64,000 nt of DNA, taken from contig NZ_FMZZ01000014.1 in the NCBI RefSeq assembly GCF_900101685.1, forward strand, positions 62,001-126,000. The letters are read 5' to 3'. The notes below the pieces were generated by a model, which had not been told where the DNA came from, did not search any database, and worked only from the letters and a program-made list of their open reading frames with translations. Within the stretch, counting starts at the first letter, position 1. The number at the start of each line of letters is the position of its first letter. A program made the translations under genes and the position numbers. Of this stretch, positions 13,101 to 40,200 are shown in pieces. This DNA comes from Actinokineospora iranica (GTDB taxonomy: Bacteria; Actinomycetota; Actinomycetes; Mycobacteriales; Pseudonocardiaceae).

Positions 13101-13774
13101 TGACCACGCCGAACCCGTCCGCCCAGGCCAAGGTCGTGCGACGGGCGTTGGCGCGGAGCGGCTTGTCCGCCCGGGAGATCGGCTTGGTCGAGGCGCACGG
13201 CACCGGGACCATGATCGGCGACCCGATCGAGGTGCGCGCGCTCACCGATGTCTACCGCGAGACCACAGAGGACAGTGGGTTCTGCGCGATCGGCAGCGTC
13301 AAGTCCAATGTCGGGCACCTGCTGTCTGCGGCGGGCATGGCGGGCCTGCTCAAGGTGGTGCTCGCGCTCAAGCACCGGCAGCTGCCGCCGACGCTGTTCT
13401 GCGAGACCCCCAACCCGCGCTTCGACTTCGCCGCGTCGCCGTTCACCCCGAACACGACCCTGCGACCGTGGGACACCGATGGGGTCCGCGCGGCAGGCGT
13501 GAGCGCGTTCGGACTGGGCGGCACCAATGCCCATCTGATCGTCGCCGAGCACACCGGCGCGCCGGGCCGGGAGCCGTTGCCCGCGCCCGTGTTCCACCGC
13601 AAGCGGCACTGGATCGACCGGACCGCCGGAACCGAAACCGCGGCCACGGTGGCGAAGCCGCCCGCGGCCGTGCCGTCGCCCGCCACGGTGGTTCCGCCGC
13701 CCGCTGCCCCGGTGTTCGGCGCGTCGATTCTCGATCTGAAGTTCACCCCCGCCCACTCGCGATCCGAGGGATAG
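1181..13774 (+). CDS. lnmI: Hybrid NRPS / trans-AT PKS, LnmI-like (thiazole-forming start of assembly line)
   Basis: 4197 residues. Start ATG 1181 is preceded by GGGGAG six bases upstream. Domains in order: carrier (about 25-100, GLDSM, Ser59); Cy1 (126-550, DAVITD); Cy2 (552-965, DLLLAD), both with the DxxxxD signature of heterocyclisation; A domain (988-1480) whose specificity pocket I read as DLFNLSLVW, close to the Cys code; PCP (1504-1570); SagB/McbC-type FMN oxidase (1605-1805), expected to oxidise thiazoline to thiazole; KS1 (1840-2260) and AT-docking linker; ACP (2447-2520, GLNSQ); KS2 (2543-2980), docking linker, KR (3184-3570, TGGTRGIG, Tyr in DYSAAN); ACP (3619-3687, GVESV); KS3 (3710-4130). 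There is no AT or ER. KS1 keeps its Cys (VDTSCSSS) but has ECAAAGA in place of EAHGTGT, so it is probably non-elongating. The protein ends after KS3 with a short tail, and the rest of that module begins the next gene. Order and content match leinamycin LnmI as I know it. Confidence 0.93.
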   Translation: MAPGDGTAGGRAVGSRAVARDGGVRERVRAAVVRVLAELLPAGVAPDLGASLRAYGLDSMAAARLWLALQTEFSVDIPIDWVGRSADFAELVERVAGHLGSGAVGGVSRATGVVVRADDASAGEPFGLTPIQQAYVLGKQAELTPDAVGCHLYREFEVDDLDVDRLRDAWARLVAHHDMLRVVLTADGRQRVAEGSPEWTLEVHDLASTGAVEQERHVAEVRKRLSHKAYPVGAWPLFDVEVTVRGDGGGRVHLSLDAVITDGHGLALLLTQWAALYRDPDYVLPTSSVSVRDCLGALTAQEETPGYAADLDYWVELLRDLPDGPALGDAPGRDDVARRPIRDSLSAREWAAIRELAGAWDVSPTSLVLTLFAEVLARHGGQAPFSLVVTTNNRVRLPGEVANLVGPFTASALFLADATAGVRLDEAAARTHKQLWQAVQHSSVCGVAVQRELRARRAVRRQVSLPVVFTSMVDAIPDGADGGFAAQVDYAVSQTSGVALDHQMWQQNGELHLQWDVADAMVGPGVADAAFADLVNDLRELATTPRFEVRRLNELQQAYFVARAGEATAWDGCQVHTSFHLDGDLDIARLEAAALRVIGAYDVLRGAVSGDGRIRVRRDTASRWRVPVTEVSDVDQHGAIDAATRDAMVGAAFPLARWHHFDLRVTRSRAGATVHFAVDLLLADAVSIHLIARELLRVYLDPSAEPRPQAPYAEQRAAREHARLASDFLDWQRHWRERLADLPPGPEITTQPRASAGRRRTRLTGEIRDWAGFAQRCERHGVTADAVLLAVLGKALSVRFTDEFSVSVVRFPEAQQRFRPAELTSLSWVRRGPADRSVVAAAQAYQAELDADARADAVSGLAELRKIVNRERRTGTYAFPVVYTSMFRHEPLPTGARAGEWMTYTPDVSLDCIGELDADGFRFCWDVVEADFPDGAVAAMFAEFTRLVRALEDDDAAWTGGGDERHKILVEWNATARDFPCAGPIHLAFERHATLTPEAVALRWPGGTMTYGELNRQANAIAWRLKRRGVGPETVVGIGMRRGPEMIAAVLGILKADGLYLPVEPGLPAERAAVMLAEARCSIVLTTTDTARWPVAASIEVIEVDADTAEDAGSADTNPVPTASVDNRAYIIFTSGSTGKPKGVAVTHRPVHNLLNWCYRTFHFGPSDVGLCVTSLGFDLSVFDIFGMLGCGACLYIADAAQQRDPELLLDLLLTEPITFWNSAPTTLNQLAPLLAAKQGHPGTRDLRLVFLSGDYTPLSLPDELRPVFPNAEMISLGGATEATVWSNWFRIGEIEPAWRSIPYGKPIDNARYHVLDENLEPVPVGVEGDLYIGGVVLSLGYVNRPDLTAERFIDDPFHPGEKLYMTGDRASYFPDGNLCFLGRADNQVKIRGFRVELGEIEHRLRQHESVTEVVVLARDDGSGDRKLVAYVIPAGDTPPSVRELRVYAGQTLPEYMVPNFVGFVDTFPATANGKLDRDALPWPVTDRPKPEKQRTGPSHEQLISEIAAIFAERLGLPTVDPTTDLWDQGATSFTMVQVSNALHDRYGTRVPVSALLNDPTVASIARQLGPVEAVAAEPEPEPVDLFSPEQQKAFKSAKRNRRPVAPGERVVRLDDLAPPREHFAWRASRREFDAGPLPYAAFSRFLGLLRETSIDGRTRLLYPSAGDTYSVQVYLHIRPNAVEGVGEGVYYYDPAGHELRLITAKPKLDRSHHFFYNRPVYDASGFGVYLIGQTHGIEPLYQEESLRYLTLEAGYLGQVLLMGQAAAGVGLCPIGAVSLTEDFALDDGHVFLHGFLGGPAEHEPSGNGVRPPFESHSANPGGEPDESAGRGDRRDSGDVAVIGMAGRFPGADGLAEFWQNLRSGRRSTGPVPAGRRAALSPGGETGLTGGFLDAIDSFDALLFHTSPDEARTLDPQARLLLQTVWEALENAGHTADSLSRQSGRVGVFIGSMWQDYRQVGAEAWQRGAAATVSATASDIANRISYFFDFRGPSIAVDTSCSSSLAALHLAVESLRRGECDAAVVGAANLLAHPYHLRLLDDLGLVTTSGGQSAFDNTASGWAPGEGCGVIVLRPAAAAVAEHDVVRGIIEGTWIGHSGRSSRFGAPNADALAESMARALAEAGREPSEVDYVECAAAGASVADAAELEALGAVFADAPRPVPVGTVKPNIGHLEAASGLSQLIKVLLQLEHGQIAPTLAADERSALIAWHDLPVTLVDAPQPLRASAADGRVRAMVNAVGATGTYGHVLVRGPEPRVPQPGPAGRKYPVLLSAATAPALKAAARNLYEHLADRHASGAAPAVAEIAYTLQTGRAHLPHRLALTAADIPELLACLRGYLAGRPVEGMFTAEVDAALAAARVEPADKYDAVASWIEGYHVEWHRYWLPPSSRVSLPTYPFAAERHWLDAGLPEPEPPQVEPPVIEPVLPEDELPAVAPLPREVSEDTVAFVKRAYSEASGIPVARLHPRVPLEHYGLNSQLIAKVNALLQAEFSDVPRTLFFEHADLAGVAGALESLIEDGPEEDDDHKGGSEGDWPWQDAPGDIAVIGIAGRYPQADDLDTFWRNLLDGRDCVTPLPADRARPGWPTDLMWGGFLSDVDTFDPLLFSITPRDAELMDPQERLFLQIAWETLEDAGYTRARLAERHDSKVGVFAGVMYNEYPFFGVERTQAGTPADAGSAVAGIANRVSYFLDLTGPSLAVDTMCSSSLTALHLAVESLRRGECAVALAGGVNLSLHPNKFIQQDRLKMSSTDHRCRAFGKGGDGFVPAEGVGAVLLKPLAHAVADGDRVHAVIKGTAINHGGKTNGYMVPNPVAQGALVLDALRRAGVDPATIGYLEAHGTGTELGDPVEVNGLTRAFAGTTLAPGACAIGSVKSNIGHPEAAAGIAALTKVILQLRHRTLVPSLHADEPNPNIDWASSPFRVQTRAEAWQAARGADGTPLPRRAGVSSFGAGGANAHVVVEEFVAAPRQSTVGGPQLIVLSARDAEALRAVAGRLAGFLRDSDAPAAPVDYDALLGQLRRIANGEVPAALPGNGSTSPQDIGAYLIATYAGERTASGLPALADIAHTLQIGREPLRERLAVVARDHGHLLAELDRHLAGQPSAVVTGRTPGATAPPGALAAAGTTPPDEHELRGLADHWVGGGRVDWATLHASPARITGLPSYPFDRKRYWLPEPTSLTVPLHVPVWTPADFGARTFTGQAVVLHTAATAALARQVGDLLGARPVAEGQPIPEADGVLDLTDLDGAERPWEPRLAALRSLVSRARGRDLRILQVTRGLLGPAGPAPSLAGGVVAGFVRMLGAEYPRVAAAVLDVDELTAGTIAAEFSAESKGDVAVRGAVRLVPRLAPLTPAQASVSIDPARTYLVTGGTRGIGALVARHLVSRGARKIALAGLRPVAPDIADLEQAGAEVIVHTGPLTDRAALARFLDRARALGPIGGVVHCAGRGPAGRPSFVHKENDDLAAVLAPKVDGLRTLAELCAGDWPDFFVLFSSLSAVVPGLASGVLDYSAANAYLDLFADHQVRTGRPYFRSVNWPTWRAAGMGAAQPDGCASVGVDSLTDAEGLALLDVASASPHSRLVPARPLNAGVDIAALPAHAARTTQAEPVPERVPEPVTGPPSWLYALFSELLGIPVAELDPSALFEELGVESVMLAELMQRIEARLGRRLEPGTLLSHPTLNALSAALGADRAPTRQAPVTPQPGPAIPTGREIAVVGMACRFPDAPDTNAFWANLTAKRCSVSEVPASRWDKSALYPHASISKWGGFVEGIEDFDADYFGMTEEEATCLDPAIRLFLETTAAAMADAGYPEKELWGRDVGVFVGARMSNYRERTGARGGAAGMGTDQNFVAARVAHQFDFRGPNMVVDSACSSSLVGIQLACRSLLDGESEVAVAGGVDVLLDEQPYLEFSAAGALSPDGRCFTFDERANGFVPGEGCGVVLLKTLDRALADGDRVHAVIRAVAVNNDGHTMGLTTPNPSAQAKVVRRALARSGLSAREIGLVEAHGTGTMIGDPIEVRALTDVYRETTEDSGFCAIGSVKSNVGHLLSAAGMAGLLKVVLALKHRQLPPTLFCETPNPRFDFAASPFTPNTTLRPWDTDGVRAAGVSAFGLGGTNAHLIVAEHTGAPGREPLPAPVFHRKRHWIDRTAGTETAATVAKPPAAVPSPATVVPPPAAPVFGASILDLKFTPAHSRSEG

Positions 13775-13776
13775 CC

Positions 13777-33539
<19,763 letters not shown>

Positions 33540-33543
<4 letters not shown>

Positions 33544-34499
33544 CCACCGCGGCGACCCGGGCGCAGCACCCGGAGTTCGAGATCGTCGACGACCACACCG
33601 TGTGGCGGCGGCTGACCATCCGGCCCGGCATGTGCGGGCACAACTCGCTGTTCGTCGGCCAGGTCGGCGACTGGACGTGGGAGACGGTCAGCACCTTGTG
33701 CGGCACCAACGTCTTCGCCGCCCGCGACGCCTCCGGGGCGCCGACCTACCTGGCGTTCTACTACTTCCACATCCGCGGCAACCCGGCCTTCCACCACGGC
33801 GCCCTCACCTTCGGCGACCGGATCGAGGTGACGTCGAGTTCGTTCGACTACGGCAGCGAGTCCGTGCTGACCCTGCACCGGATCAGCCGCACCCCCGGCC
33901 ACCGGGCCGCGATCGACCCGGTGGAGTTCTTCGAGGACCAGCGCCCGGATTGCCTGTATGTGCAGAACTTCAACCGCTGGGTCACCCGCAGCGACGCCAA
34001 GAGCAACCTGGGGCTGGTCAAAAGCTCGCCCCCCGACTTCCGGCACGGCCACTTGCCGACTCTGCCCGCGAAGCACTCCCCGCGCCTGACCTACAAGCAG
34101 GCCCGCACCGCGCACACCTTCCACGACGTGACCTCGCCGGACTACCGCCAGGCAGGCACGGCCAGCTTCGACTACGGCATCGACATCACCCGGGATATCA
34201 ACGGTGTCGGGCTCATCTACTTCGCGTCGTACTTCTCCATCGTGGACAAGGCCGTGCTGACACTGTGGCGCGAACTCGGCCGCAGCGACGAGTCTTTCCT
34301 CAACCGCGCCGTGCTCGACCACAAACTCTGCTACCTCGGCAACGCCAACCTCGACTCGATCCTGCGCGTGTCGGTGCAGGCGTTCCGCTCGGTCGCCGAC
34401 CCCGGGCACGAGGTGTTCAACGTCGTCGCCACCGACCGGGGAACCGGGAAAGCCATTGCCGTCAGCACGATCCACCTGACCTCGGAGGTGCCCCAGTGA
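33540..34499 (+). CDS. lnmK: LnmK-like bifunctional acyltransferase/decarboxylase
   Basis: 319 residues. The ATG overlaps the PKS stop (ATGA), which indicates translational coupling. Recognised as the LnmK family, a hot-dog-fold enzyme that takes methylmalonyl-CoA, decarboxylates it and leaves propionyl on the phosphopantetheine of LnmL. Typical stretches are RPGMCGHNSLFVGQVGDW at the N-terminus, FRHGHLPTLPA in the middle and a C-terminal hot-dog repeat starting near GIDITRDINGVGLIYFASYF. It sits directly before the free ACP (34496) and the HCS homologue (34753), so a role in beta-alkyl branch formation on the terminal PKS module follows from context. Length is normal for the family. Confidence 0.93.
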
Positions 34500-34756
34500 C
34501 CGCGTCAACCAGCCCGCGCCAGGAGGTCGAGGCCGCGTTCCACGAGATCGTGACCGACATCCTGCCCGAGTTGTCGCCGGGGGCGATCACCGGCGACAAG
34601 CACCTCAAGGCGCTCGGCGCCGACTCGGTCGACCGCGTGGAGATCATCCTCGCGCTCATGGACCGGTTCGGCGTGACCGAGCCGATGGCGAGCTTCAGCG
34701 AGATCCCGGACATCGACCGCCTGCTGGCGTTCCTGACCGAGAAGAGGACCCGATGA
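34496..34756 (+). CDS. lnmL: Free acyl carrier protein, LnmL-like
   Basis: 86 residues starting at GTG 34496, which overlaps the lnmK stop (GTGA) and has GGAGG nine bases upstream. The carrier motif GADSVDRVEIILAL gives the phosphopantetheine Ser in the usual place. One four-helix carrier domain, nothing else. It should carry the propionyl group made by the LnmK-like enzyme and present it to the HCS homologue at 34753. The next gene overlaps its stop by four bases. The GTG start and coupling make this gene easy to miss; the upstream in-frame extension is only the shadow of lnmK. Confidence 0.93.
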   Translation: MTASTSPRQEVEAAFHEIVTDILPELSPGAITGDKHLKALGADSVDRVEIILALMDRFGVTEPMASFSEIPDIDRLLAFLTEKRTR

Positions 34757-35982
34757 CCGGCATCGAGGCGCTGAACGTCCACTGTGGATTCGCCTACCTG
34801 ACCGTGCCGGAGCTGTTCCGCGGCCGCGGCCTGGACGCGTCGCGCATCGACAACCTGATGATGACCCGGCGCTCCATCGGTTTGCCGTGCGAAGACCCCG
34901 TCACCAACGCCGTCAACGCGGCCATGCCCATCGTCGCCGCGCTCAGCGACGAGGAGCGTGCCAGCATCGAGATCCTGGTGACCTCTACCGAGTCCGGTGT
35001 GGACTACAGCAAGTCGATCGCCTCCTATGTCCACGAGTATCTGGGGCTGTCGCGCAACTGCCGGTTCTTCGAGGTCAAACAGGCCTGCTACGGCGCCACC
35101 GGGGCGATCCAGCTCGCCGCGGGCTATCTGGCCTCGGGTGTCTCGCCCGGCGCGAAGGCACTGGTGATCGCCACGGACGTGGCGCTGGTCGACGAGCGCG
35201 CCGAGTACTCCGAGCCCGCCGCGGGCCACGGCGCCGCCGCGGTCCTGCTGGGCGATGACGGCACGATCCTGGAGCTGGACCTCGGCGCGTTCGGCAACTA
35301 CAGCTACGAGACGCTGGACTCCGCCCGGCCGGAGCCGACCTTCGATATCGCTGACGTGGACCGGTCGCTGTTCGCGTACCTGGACTGCTTCAGCAACAGT
35401 GTGGCCGACTACCAGTCCCGGGTCGACGGCGCGGACTTCCTGAGCACGTTCGACTACCTGGCGATGCACACCCCGTTCGCCGGGCTGGTCAAGGCGGGGC
35501 ACCGGAAGCTGATGCGGGAGCAGGGAGTCCGAAAGGCTGCCGAAGTCGAGGCCGACTTCGCCCGGCGTCTCGCGCCGTCGCTGGCGTATCCGAGCATCGT
35601 CGGGAATCTGTGCTCTGGTTCGATTTACCTAGCGCTGGCTAGTTTGATCGACTCGGCACCGCTCACTGGCCCGGCTCGGGTCGGCTTGTTCTCCTATGGC
35701 TCGGGCTGTTCCAGTGAGTTCTTCAGCGGTGTCACCGGTCCGGAGGCGAAGCAAGCCTTGGGGCGGCTGCGGATCGCCGATCACCTCGCCGCCCGTGTCG
35801 AGATCGACTTTTCCGAGTACCTGGCTTTGTTGGCGGTCAACAGGCAGTGTCTGGTGCCGGTCGCGGATCGCGACATCGACCCGTCCACGTACGCGGATGT
35901 GCTGGCGTGCGTGCCCGATCGCAAGGAGCAGTTGCTGTTCACCGGGGTTCGCGGCTACCACCGCCAGTACACGTGGGGGTGA
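34753..35982 (+). CDS. lnmM: HMG-CoA-synthase homologue for beta-alkylation, LnmM-like
   Basis: 409 residues, ATGA overlap with the ACP gene. Thiolase-fold HCS of polyketide pathways; nucleophilic Cys lies in VKQACYGATGA, and conserved stretches include STESGVDYSKSIASYVHEYL and GNLCSGSIYLALASLID. It condenses the acyl group of LnmL with the beta-keto thioester on the PKS, installing a branch. In other pathways one or two enoyl-CoA-hydratase homologues then dehydrate and decarboxylate the product. None is found in this window, so that partner must be elsewhere or missing. Confidence 0.94.
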   Translation: MTGIEALNVHCGFAYLTVPELFRGRGLDASRIDNLMMTRRSIGLPCEDPVTNAVNAAMPIVAALSDEERASIEILVTSTESGVDYSKSIASYVHEYLGLSRNCRFFEVKQACYGATGAIQLAAGYLASGVSPGAKALVIATDVALVDERAEYSEPAAGHGAAAVLLGDDGTILELDLGAFGNYSYETLDSARPEPTFDIADVDRSLFAYLDCFSNSVADYQSRVDGADFLSTFDYLAMHTPFAGLVKAGHRKLMREQGVRKAAEVEADFARRLAPSLAYPSIVGNLCSGSIYLALASLIDSAPLTGPARVGLFSYGSGCSSEFFSGVTGPEAKQALGRLRIADHLAARVEIDFSEYLALLAVNRQCLVPVADRDIDPSTYADVLACVPDRKEQLLFTGVRGYHRQYTWG

Positions 35983-36728
35983 GGCCGGTGGCGGGATGGA
36001 TCGCGGGGACGGTGTCGGACGCGCCGGTGCGGTTGTTCTGCTTCGCGCACGCAGGCGGTGGGGGGACGTTCTTCCGGCCGTGGCGGGCGGCGATGGAGCC
36101 GGAGATCGGGGTGTGTCCGGTTGTGCTGCCCGGGCGGGAGAGCCGGATCAAGGAGCCTGCGCATACCCGGATGGGGCCGTTGGTGGACGCGCTGGTCGAG
36201 GGGCTGCTGCCGTATCTGGATCGGCCGTACGCGTTTTTCGGGCACAGTCTTGGTGCGCTGGTGTCGTATGAGGTGGCGAAGGTGTTGCGGGGGCCGCTCT
36301 GCCTTTTTGTTTCGGGACGGCGGGCGCCGCATCTGCCCAATCAGCGGCGCGATGTCTACGACTTGCCGCAGGCGGAGTTCGCGCGGGAGATGCTGGATCT
36401 TGGTGGTACGCCGCCTGAGTTGGTTCGGCAGCCTGAGCTGCTGGAGTTCTTCATGCCGGTGCTGCGGGCGGACTTCGAGCTGAACGAGACTTATCGTGCG
36501 GTTCCGGCTGAGCCTTTGTCGTGTCCGGTGTTCGGGTTCGTGGGGGATGGGGACCCGTTGGCTGGGGTTGATGAGGTGGCGGCTTGGCGGTCTGTGACCG
36601 CTGGCTCGTTTGGGTTGCGGGTGTTTCGGGGGGATCACTTTTATCTGAAGGACTCTGCCGCGGGGGTTCAGGCTGCTGTTCGGGCCGATCTCCGGCGGGT
36701 GTTGCCGGCTGATCGGGTTGCTGGGTGA
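35979..36728 (+). CDS. lnmN: Type II thioesterase, LnmN-like
   Basis: 249 residues from GTG 35979, which again overlaps the previous stop by four bases; GTG 35988 is an alternative. Alpha/beta hydrolase of the TEII family: CFAHAGGGG oxyanion region, GHSLGALVSYE nucleophile elbow, Asp in FVGDGDPLAG, His in FRGDHFYL. Such enzymes clear stalled or wrong acyl groups from carrier proteins. It is the last gene of the coupled operon, followed by a large inverted repeat. Codon bias in the second half is less strict than in the PKS genes (more t at third positions). Confidence 0.9.
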   Translation: MRPVAGWIAGTVSDAPVRLFCFAHAGGGGTFFRPWRAAMEPEIGVCPVVLPGRESRIKEPAHTRMGPLVDALVEGLLPYLDRPYAFFGHSLGALVSYEVAKVLRGPLCLFVSGRRAPHLPNQRRDVYDLPQAEFAREMLDLGGTPPELVRQPELLEFFMPVLRADFELNETYRAVPAEPLSCPVFGFVGDGDPLAGVDEVAAWRSVTAGSFGLRVFRGDHFYLKDSAAGVQAAVRADLRRVLPADRVAG

Positions 36729-36776
36729 GCCGGTGCCGGCTCGATGGGCTTCCGTGGGGTTGGCTGTGGGGGTTGG

Positions 36777-36923
36777 CTCGATGGGGTGGAGTGGTTTCTT
36801 CGGGGCCGCTACGAAGGAAGATCCCGTCGTGGGGAAAGACGGGTGGGGAGCCTTCGGCCCCACGACCACGGCGAGTTCAGGGATCTTCCTTCACCCCCGA
36901 AGAAACCACTCCACCCCATCGAG
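36777..36923. repeat. Nested inverted repeat (about 147 bp) after the PKS operon
   Basis: Outer perfect arms of 29 bp (36777-36805 and 36895-36923). Inside them lie a 13-bp pair (36813-36825 with 36880-36892) and a 9-bp pair (36826-36834 with 36858-36866). The transcript could fold into one long branched hairpin. The outer arm (CTCGATGGGGTGGA...) has partial matches in two other intergenic regions, near 53612 and 60398. It may act as terminator or be a non-autonomous repeat element; no coding sequence is seen here. Confidence 0.75.
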
Positions 36924-37020
36924 CACCTGGCAGCGTTAGGTGCGGTTGGCAGGAGGGCGGGCTCGCTGCTCCGGCCCATCGAGCTCCTGGCAGCCTTGGG
37001 TGCGGTCTGGCACCAGCAGA
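36910..37020 (+). repeat. Two copies of a short CCATCGAGCNCCTGGCAG intergenic motif
   Basis: Copies at about 36915-36944 and 36972-37002 share CCATCGAGC(A/T)CCTGGCAG followed by a GGTGCGG block. A third copy is at about 53685-53715, after the DUF3224 gene. All are intergenic. No open frame of plausible composition covers them. Confidence 0.5.
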
Positions 37021-37071
37021 CAGACGGGTGCGGCAGGCCGACCATGCCGGAAAGCCGCCTTCGTTCGCGCC

Positions 37072-37188
37072 CCCACAGCCCCCACAACAAACCCCGCCCA
37101 CCCTGGGGGCCGAGCCCTGTTCCAGCCTATCGCCGCAGGTCAGGAAAGGGAAGGGGGTGCGCTTGGCCTGTGGATAACTCGCGATCAT
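37072..37188 (+). repeat. Interspersed repeat with DnaA box, copy 1
   Basis: Starts near CCCCACAGCC, continues with ACAACAAACCCCGCCCACC, CTGGGGGCCGAGCCC, CTATCGCCGCAGGTCAG and ends at TGTGGATAACTCGCGATCAT. The reverse complement contains the perfect DnaA box TTATCCACA (37169-37177). The same order of blocks is seen at 46464-46574 (opposite orientation) and 60468-60577. Confidence 0.8.
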
Positions 37189-37203
37189 GAGGGTTGAAAC
37201 GGG

Positions 37204-37237
37204 CGGGCCCGGCCACTGTCTCCAGTGGCCGGGCCCG
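37204..37237. terminator. Strong bidirectional hairpin between convergent genes
   Basis: Perfect 15-bp GC-rich stem (37204-37218 with 37223-37237) and loop TCTC. It lies just after the stop of the minus-strand gene at 37254 and after the PKS operon from the other side. There is no strong T tract, as is common in actinomycetes. Confidence 0.8.
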
Positions 37238-37253
37238 CGGGGGGTTCCGAGCG

Positions 37254-40200
37254 TTACCAGCGGTGGGCGGTGGCTACGCCGGTGGTGAAGCTGTAGAGGA
37301 TGTAGCCGCCCTGGAAGTCGCTGCGGCGGCCGCCGTTGATGGCGTATTCGTTGCTGGTGGGGTAGCCGAGCCAGGAGCGTTCCCAGCCCATGGAGGACCA
37401 CAGGTTGCGGATCTTTCCGCGGACGTCGTGGGCTCCGGTGGTTGGTGTCCAGTAGATGGAGCCGTTCTGCTGGAAGTGGTTGTAGCGGCCGATGCGGTCC
37501 GGGGTGATCTCCTCGTTGGTGATGGGGTAGCCCAGGACCGAGCGCTCCCAGCCCATGGCGGCCCAGAGGGTGTGGATGGAGCCGTGGATCTCGTGGGCTC
37601 CGGTGGCTCCGGTCCAGTAGATGGAGCCGTTCTGGAAGTGGCTGTAGCGGCCGATGCCGTCCGGCGCCATTTCCTCGTTGCTCTTGGGGTAGCCCAGAAG
37701 TGAGCGCTCCCAGCCCATCGCCGACCAGAGGCCGCGGATTTGGCCGCGGACGTCGTGGGCTCCGGTGCCCCGGGTCCAGTAGATGGAGCCGCCCTGGAAG
37801 TGGTTGTACCGGCCGATTCCGTCTGGGGTGCCGGTCTCATCGGTTGTGGGGTAAGCCAAGGGTGACGCGACGTCGCCCATGGCGCGCCAGCGGGCGTAGA
37901 TGTCGCCCCAGACCAGGTGGGCGCCGGTTGCCGAGGTCCAGTAGATGGACCGGCCGCCGGTGAACAGGTTGTACCGCCCGCCGCCCGCGGGGGCGGCTGA
38001 CTCGTCGGTGGTGGGGAGGCCGTAGCCGAGGGCGCCGCCCGCGGCCAGGTACGCCTTGAGGATGTTCCCTCGGACGTCGTGGACGCCGGTGGCCGCGCTC
38101 CAGTAGAGCCTGCCGCCGGTGTACTCGCGCCAGCGCATGGCGGGGTCGCCCTGTTCGACCGAGGTGGGGGTGCCGATGACGCCGCGGATGGTGGCGTCGG
38201 TGGCGTAGCGGCGGTCGATGGGGGTCAGGTAGGTCGCCGTGTAGGTCACGTCCGCGTTGGGCATGACCAGGCCGCGGACCCGGGGCGCGCCGTCGGACCA
38301 GCGGTCGAAGGTGGCCACGCCGTCGAGGGCGGCTTCGGGGGCGATGACGGTGAGCTGCTGCCCCACGGTGAACAGCTCGGTCGTGGTCTGCTGGTCGCCC
38401 AGGGTGAAGTCCGCCGGAACGGCGCTGACCACGGTGAGCCTGCGCTGGAGGGGAAGCGCGATGAACGTCTTGGTCGTCGTGGCGCCCCGGCTGTCGGTGA
38501 CGATCGCGGTGATCTCCAGGCGGGTGTCGCCGGGGTGCCCGTCGAAGGCCATCGTGAACGTCCCCCCGTCCTGCCGCGCGCCCGGGTGGGAGTGGCAGTC
38601 GAGGCCGTGGCAGTGCACCGTGTCGGTGGCCCAGGTGACACTGAGCGGGCCGTCCTCGACGTCGGTGGCGCTTGCGGTGGCGGTGATCACGTCGCCGACG
38701 CCGAACTTCCGGCTGGGGTCCGGGGGCGTCAGCGTCAGAACGGGCGCGTTGTTGCGCGGGTAGACCGTGGTGGTGGCGGTGCCGCTCGCGCCGAACGAGT
38801 CGGTGACGGTGAGCCTCACCTGGTAGGAGTCGGGGGACGCCGCGTAGGTGTGCGTGGCGGTCGCGCCGGTCGCGGTGGCGCCGTCGCCGAAGGCCCAGGT
38901 GTAGGTGAGGGCGTCGCCGTTCGGGTCGAACGACTTGGCGGCGTCGAAGGTGACCGTGCCGGTGGCGGCGTCGTTGGTCGAGGCGAACGACGCGGTCGGC
39001 GCGTTGTTGCCGGGCTGGTAGACGATCCGGCGCAGGCTGGCCGAGCCGATGTCGGCGAACACGACGTCGCCGCCGACCGGCATGGCGCGCAGCGAGACGG
39101 GCGCGCCGACGCCGGTCGCCCAGGACGTGGCCTCGGCGGGCGTGGTCACCCGGCCGGTGGTGTCGAAGCCCATCGTCCACAGTCGACCGGAGGTGTAGTC
39201 GCCGAAGAAGTACTTGCCCGAGTACGCGGCGGGGTAGGTCGATCCGGTGTAGACGATGCCGCCGGTGATGCTGCTGCCCAGTCCTGCCGAGTGGTGGTAA
39301 GCGTGGATCGGCGGCACGCTGGAGCGGCCGACGCAGCCGGGCAGGTCGCGGTAGCCGGGCGTGGTGCCCGCGCCTTCCCAGCAGGGCCAGCCGTAGTCGC
39401 TGCCGGGGTTGACGAAGTTGACCTCTTCCCACAGGTTCCAGCCGACGTCGCCGACGATCGGGGTGCCGGTGCCCGGGGCCAGGCTGAACCGGAACGGGCT
39501 GCGGAACCCGCTGGCGTAGACCAGGCTGCGCACCGCGCGCGGCGCGGCGGGGTCGTAGTACGGGTTGCCGGGCACGCCGCTGCCGTCCGGGCGGATGTGC
39601 AGCAGCTTGCCGTGCGGGTCGTCGCGGTTGCCCGAGCGCAGCGCGCGCTCGTCGACGATGCGCCAGTCGGCGTTGTCGCCGATGGTCACCCAGATGGTGC
39701 CGTCGGCGGCGACTTCGAGGCCGGTCATGGCGTGCACGTCTGCGTCGGCCGAGGTCTGCAGCACGATCTGCTCCGCGCCGAGGCCGGTCGGCTCACCGGC
39801 GGCGTTGGTGCTGACCGTCCAGCGGCTGAGCCGCAGAAAGCCCATCGGGCCGGAGCCCGTGCCGGTGCCGGGCACGGCGCGCGCGGTGTAGATGTGGCGG
39901 CTGGTCTCGTAGTCGCCTGCGACGCCGATGCCGGTCAGGCCGAGGTCCTGTTCGGCGCGGACGGGCAGGGTGGCCAGCAGGCGCGGCGCGCCGGTCTGCG
40001 GCGCCCAGGTGACCTTGCCGTACTTGCCGACGGCCAGCACGCTTGAGTCCGGGAGGAACGCGAAGTCGGTGAGCAGGTCGCCCGGGTCGGACGCGCTGCT
40101 CGGCGGGCGCAGCCCGGTGGGGATGTCGCGCAGCACGAACCCGCTGGGCAGGGCGGGCGCGGCGGCGGCGACGCCGGGCAGCGCGACCAGGAGGCCGCCC

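Noticed and set aside
5447-13756. Very long minus-strand open frame (2769 codons) opposite the first megasynthase
   Set aside because: Low-complexity Arg/Gly/Asp/Val-rich shadow caused by GC-rich third positions; the plus strand shows intact NRPS/PKS domains throughout. The same applies to minus-strand frames at 3266-5404, 15169-17745, 19078-22392, 25279-27717 and 27769-30342.
37254-38220. Regularly spaced repeats that could suggest a CRISPR array
   Set aside because: They are coding LGFP repeats of about 150 bp with protein-level conservation, not short direct repeats with unique spacers.
38079-40046. Plus-strand open frame of 655 codons
   Set aside because: Shadow of the minus-strand dehydrogenase-PKD-LGFP gene; no RBS and no recognisable domain.
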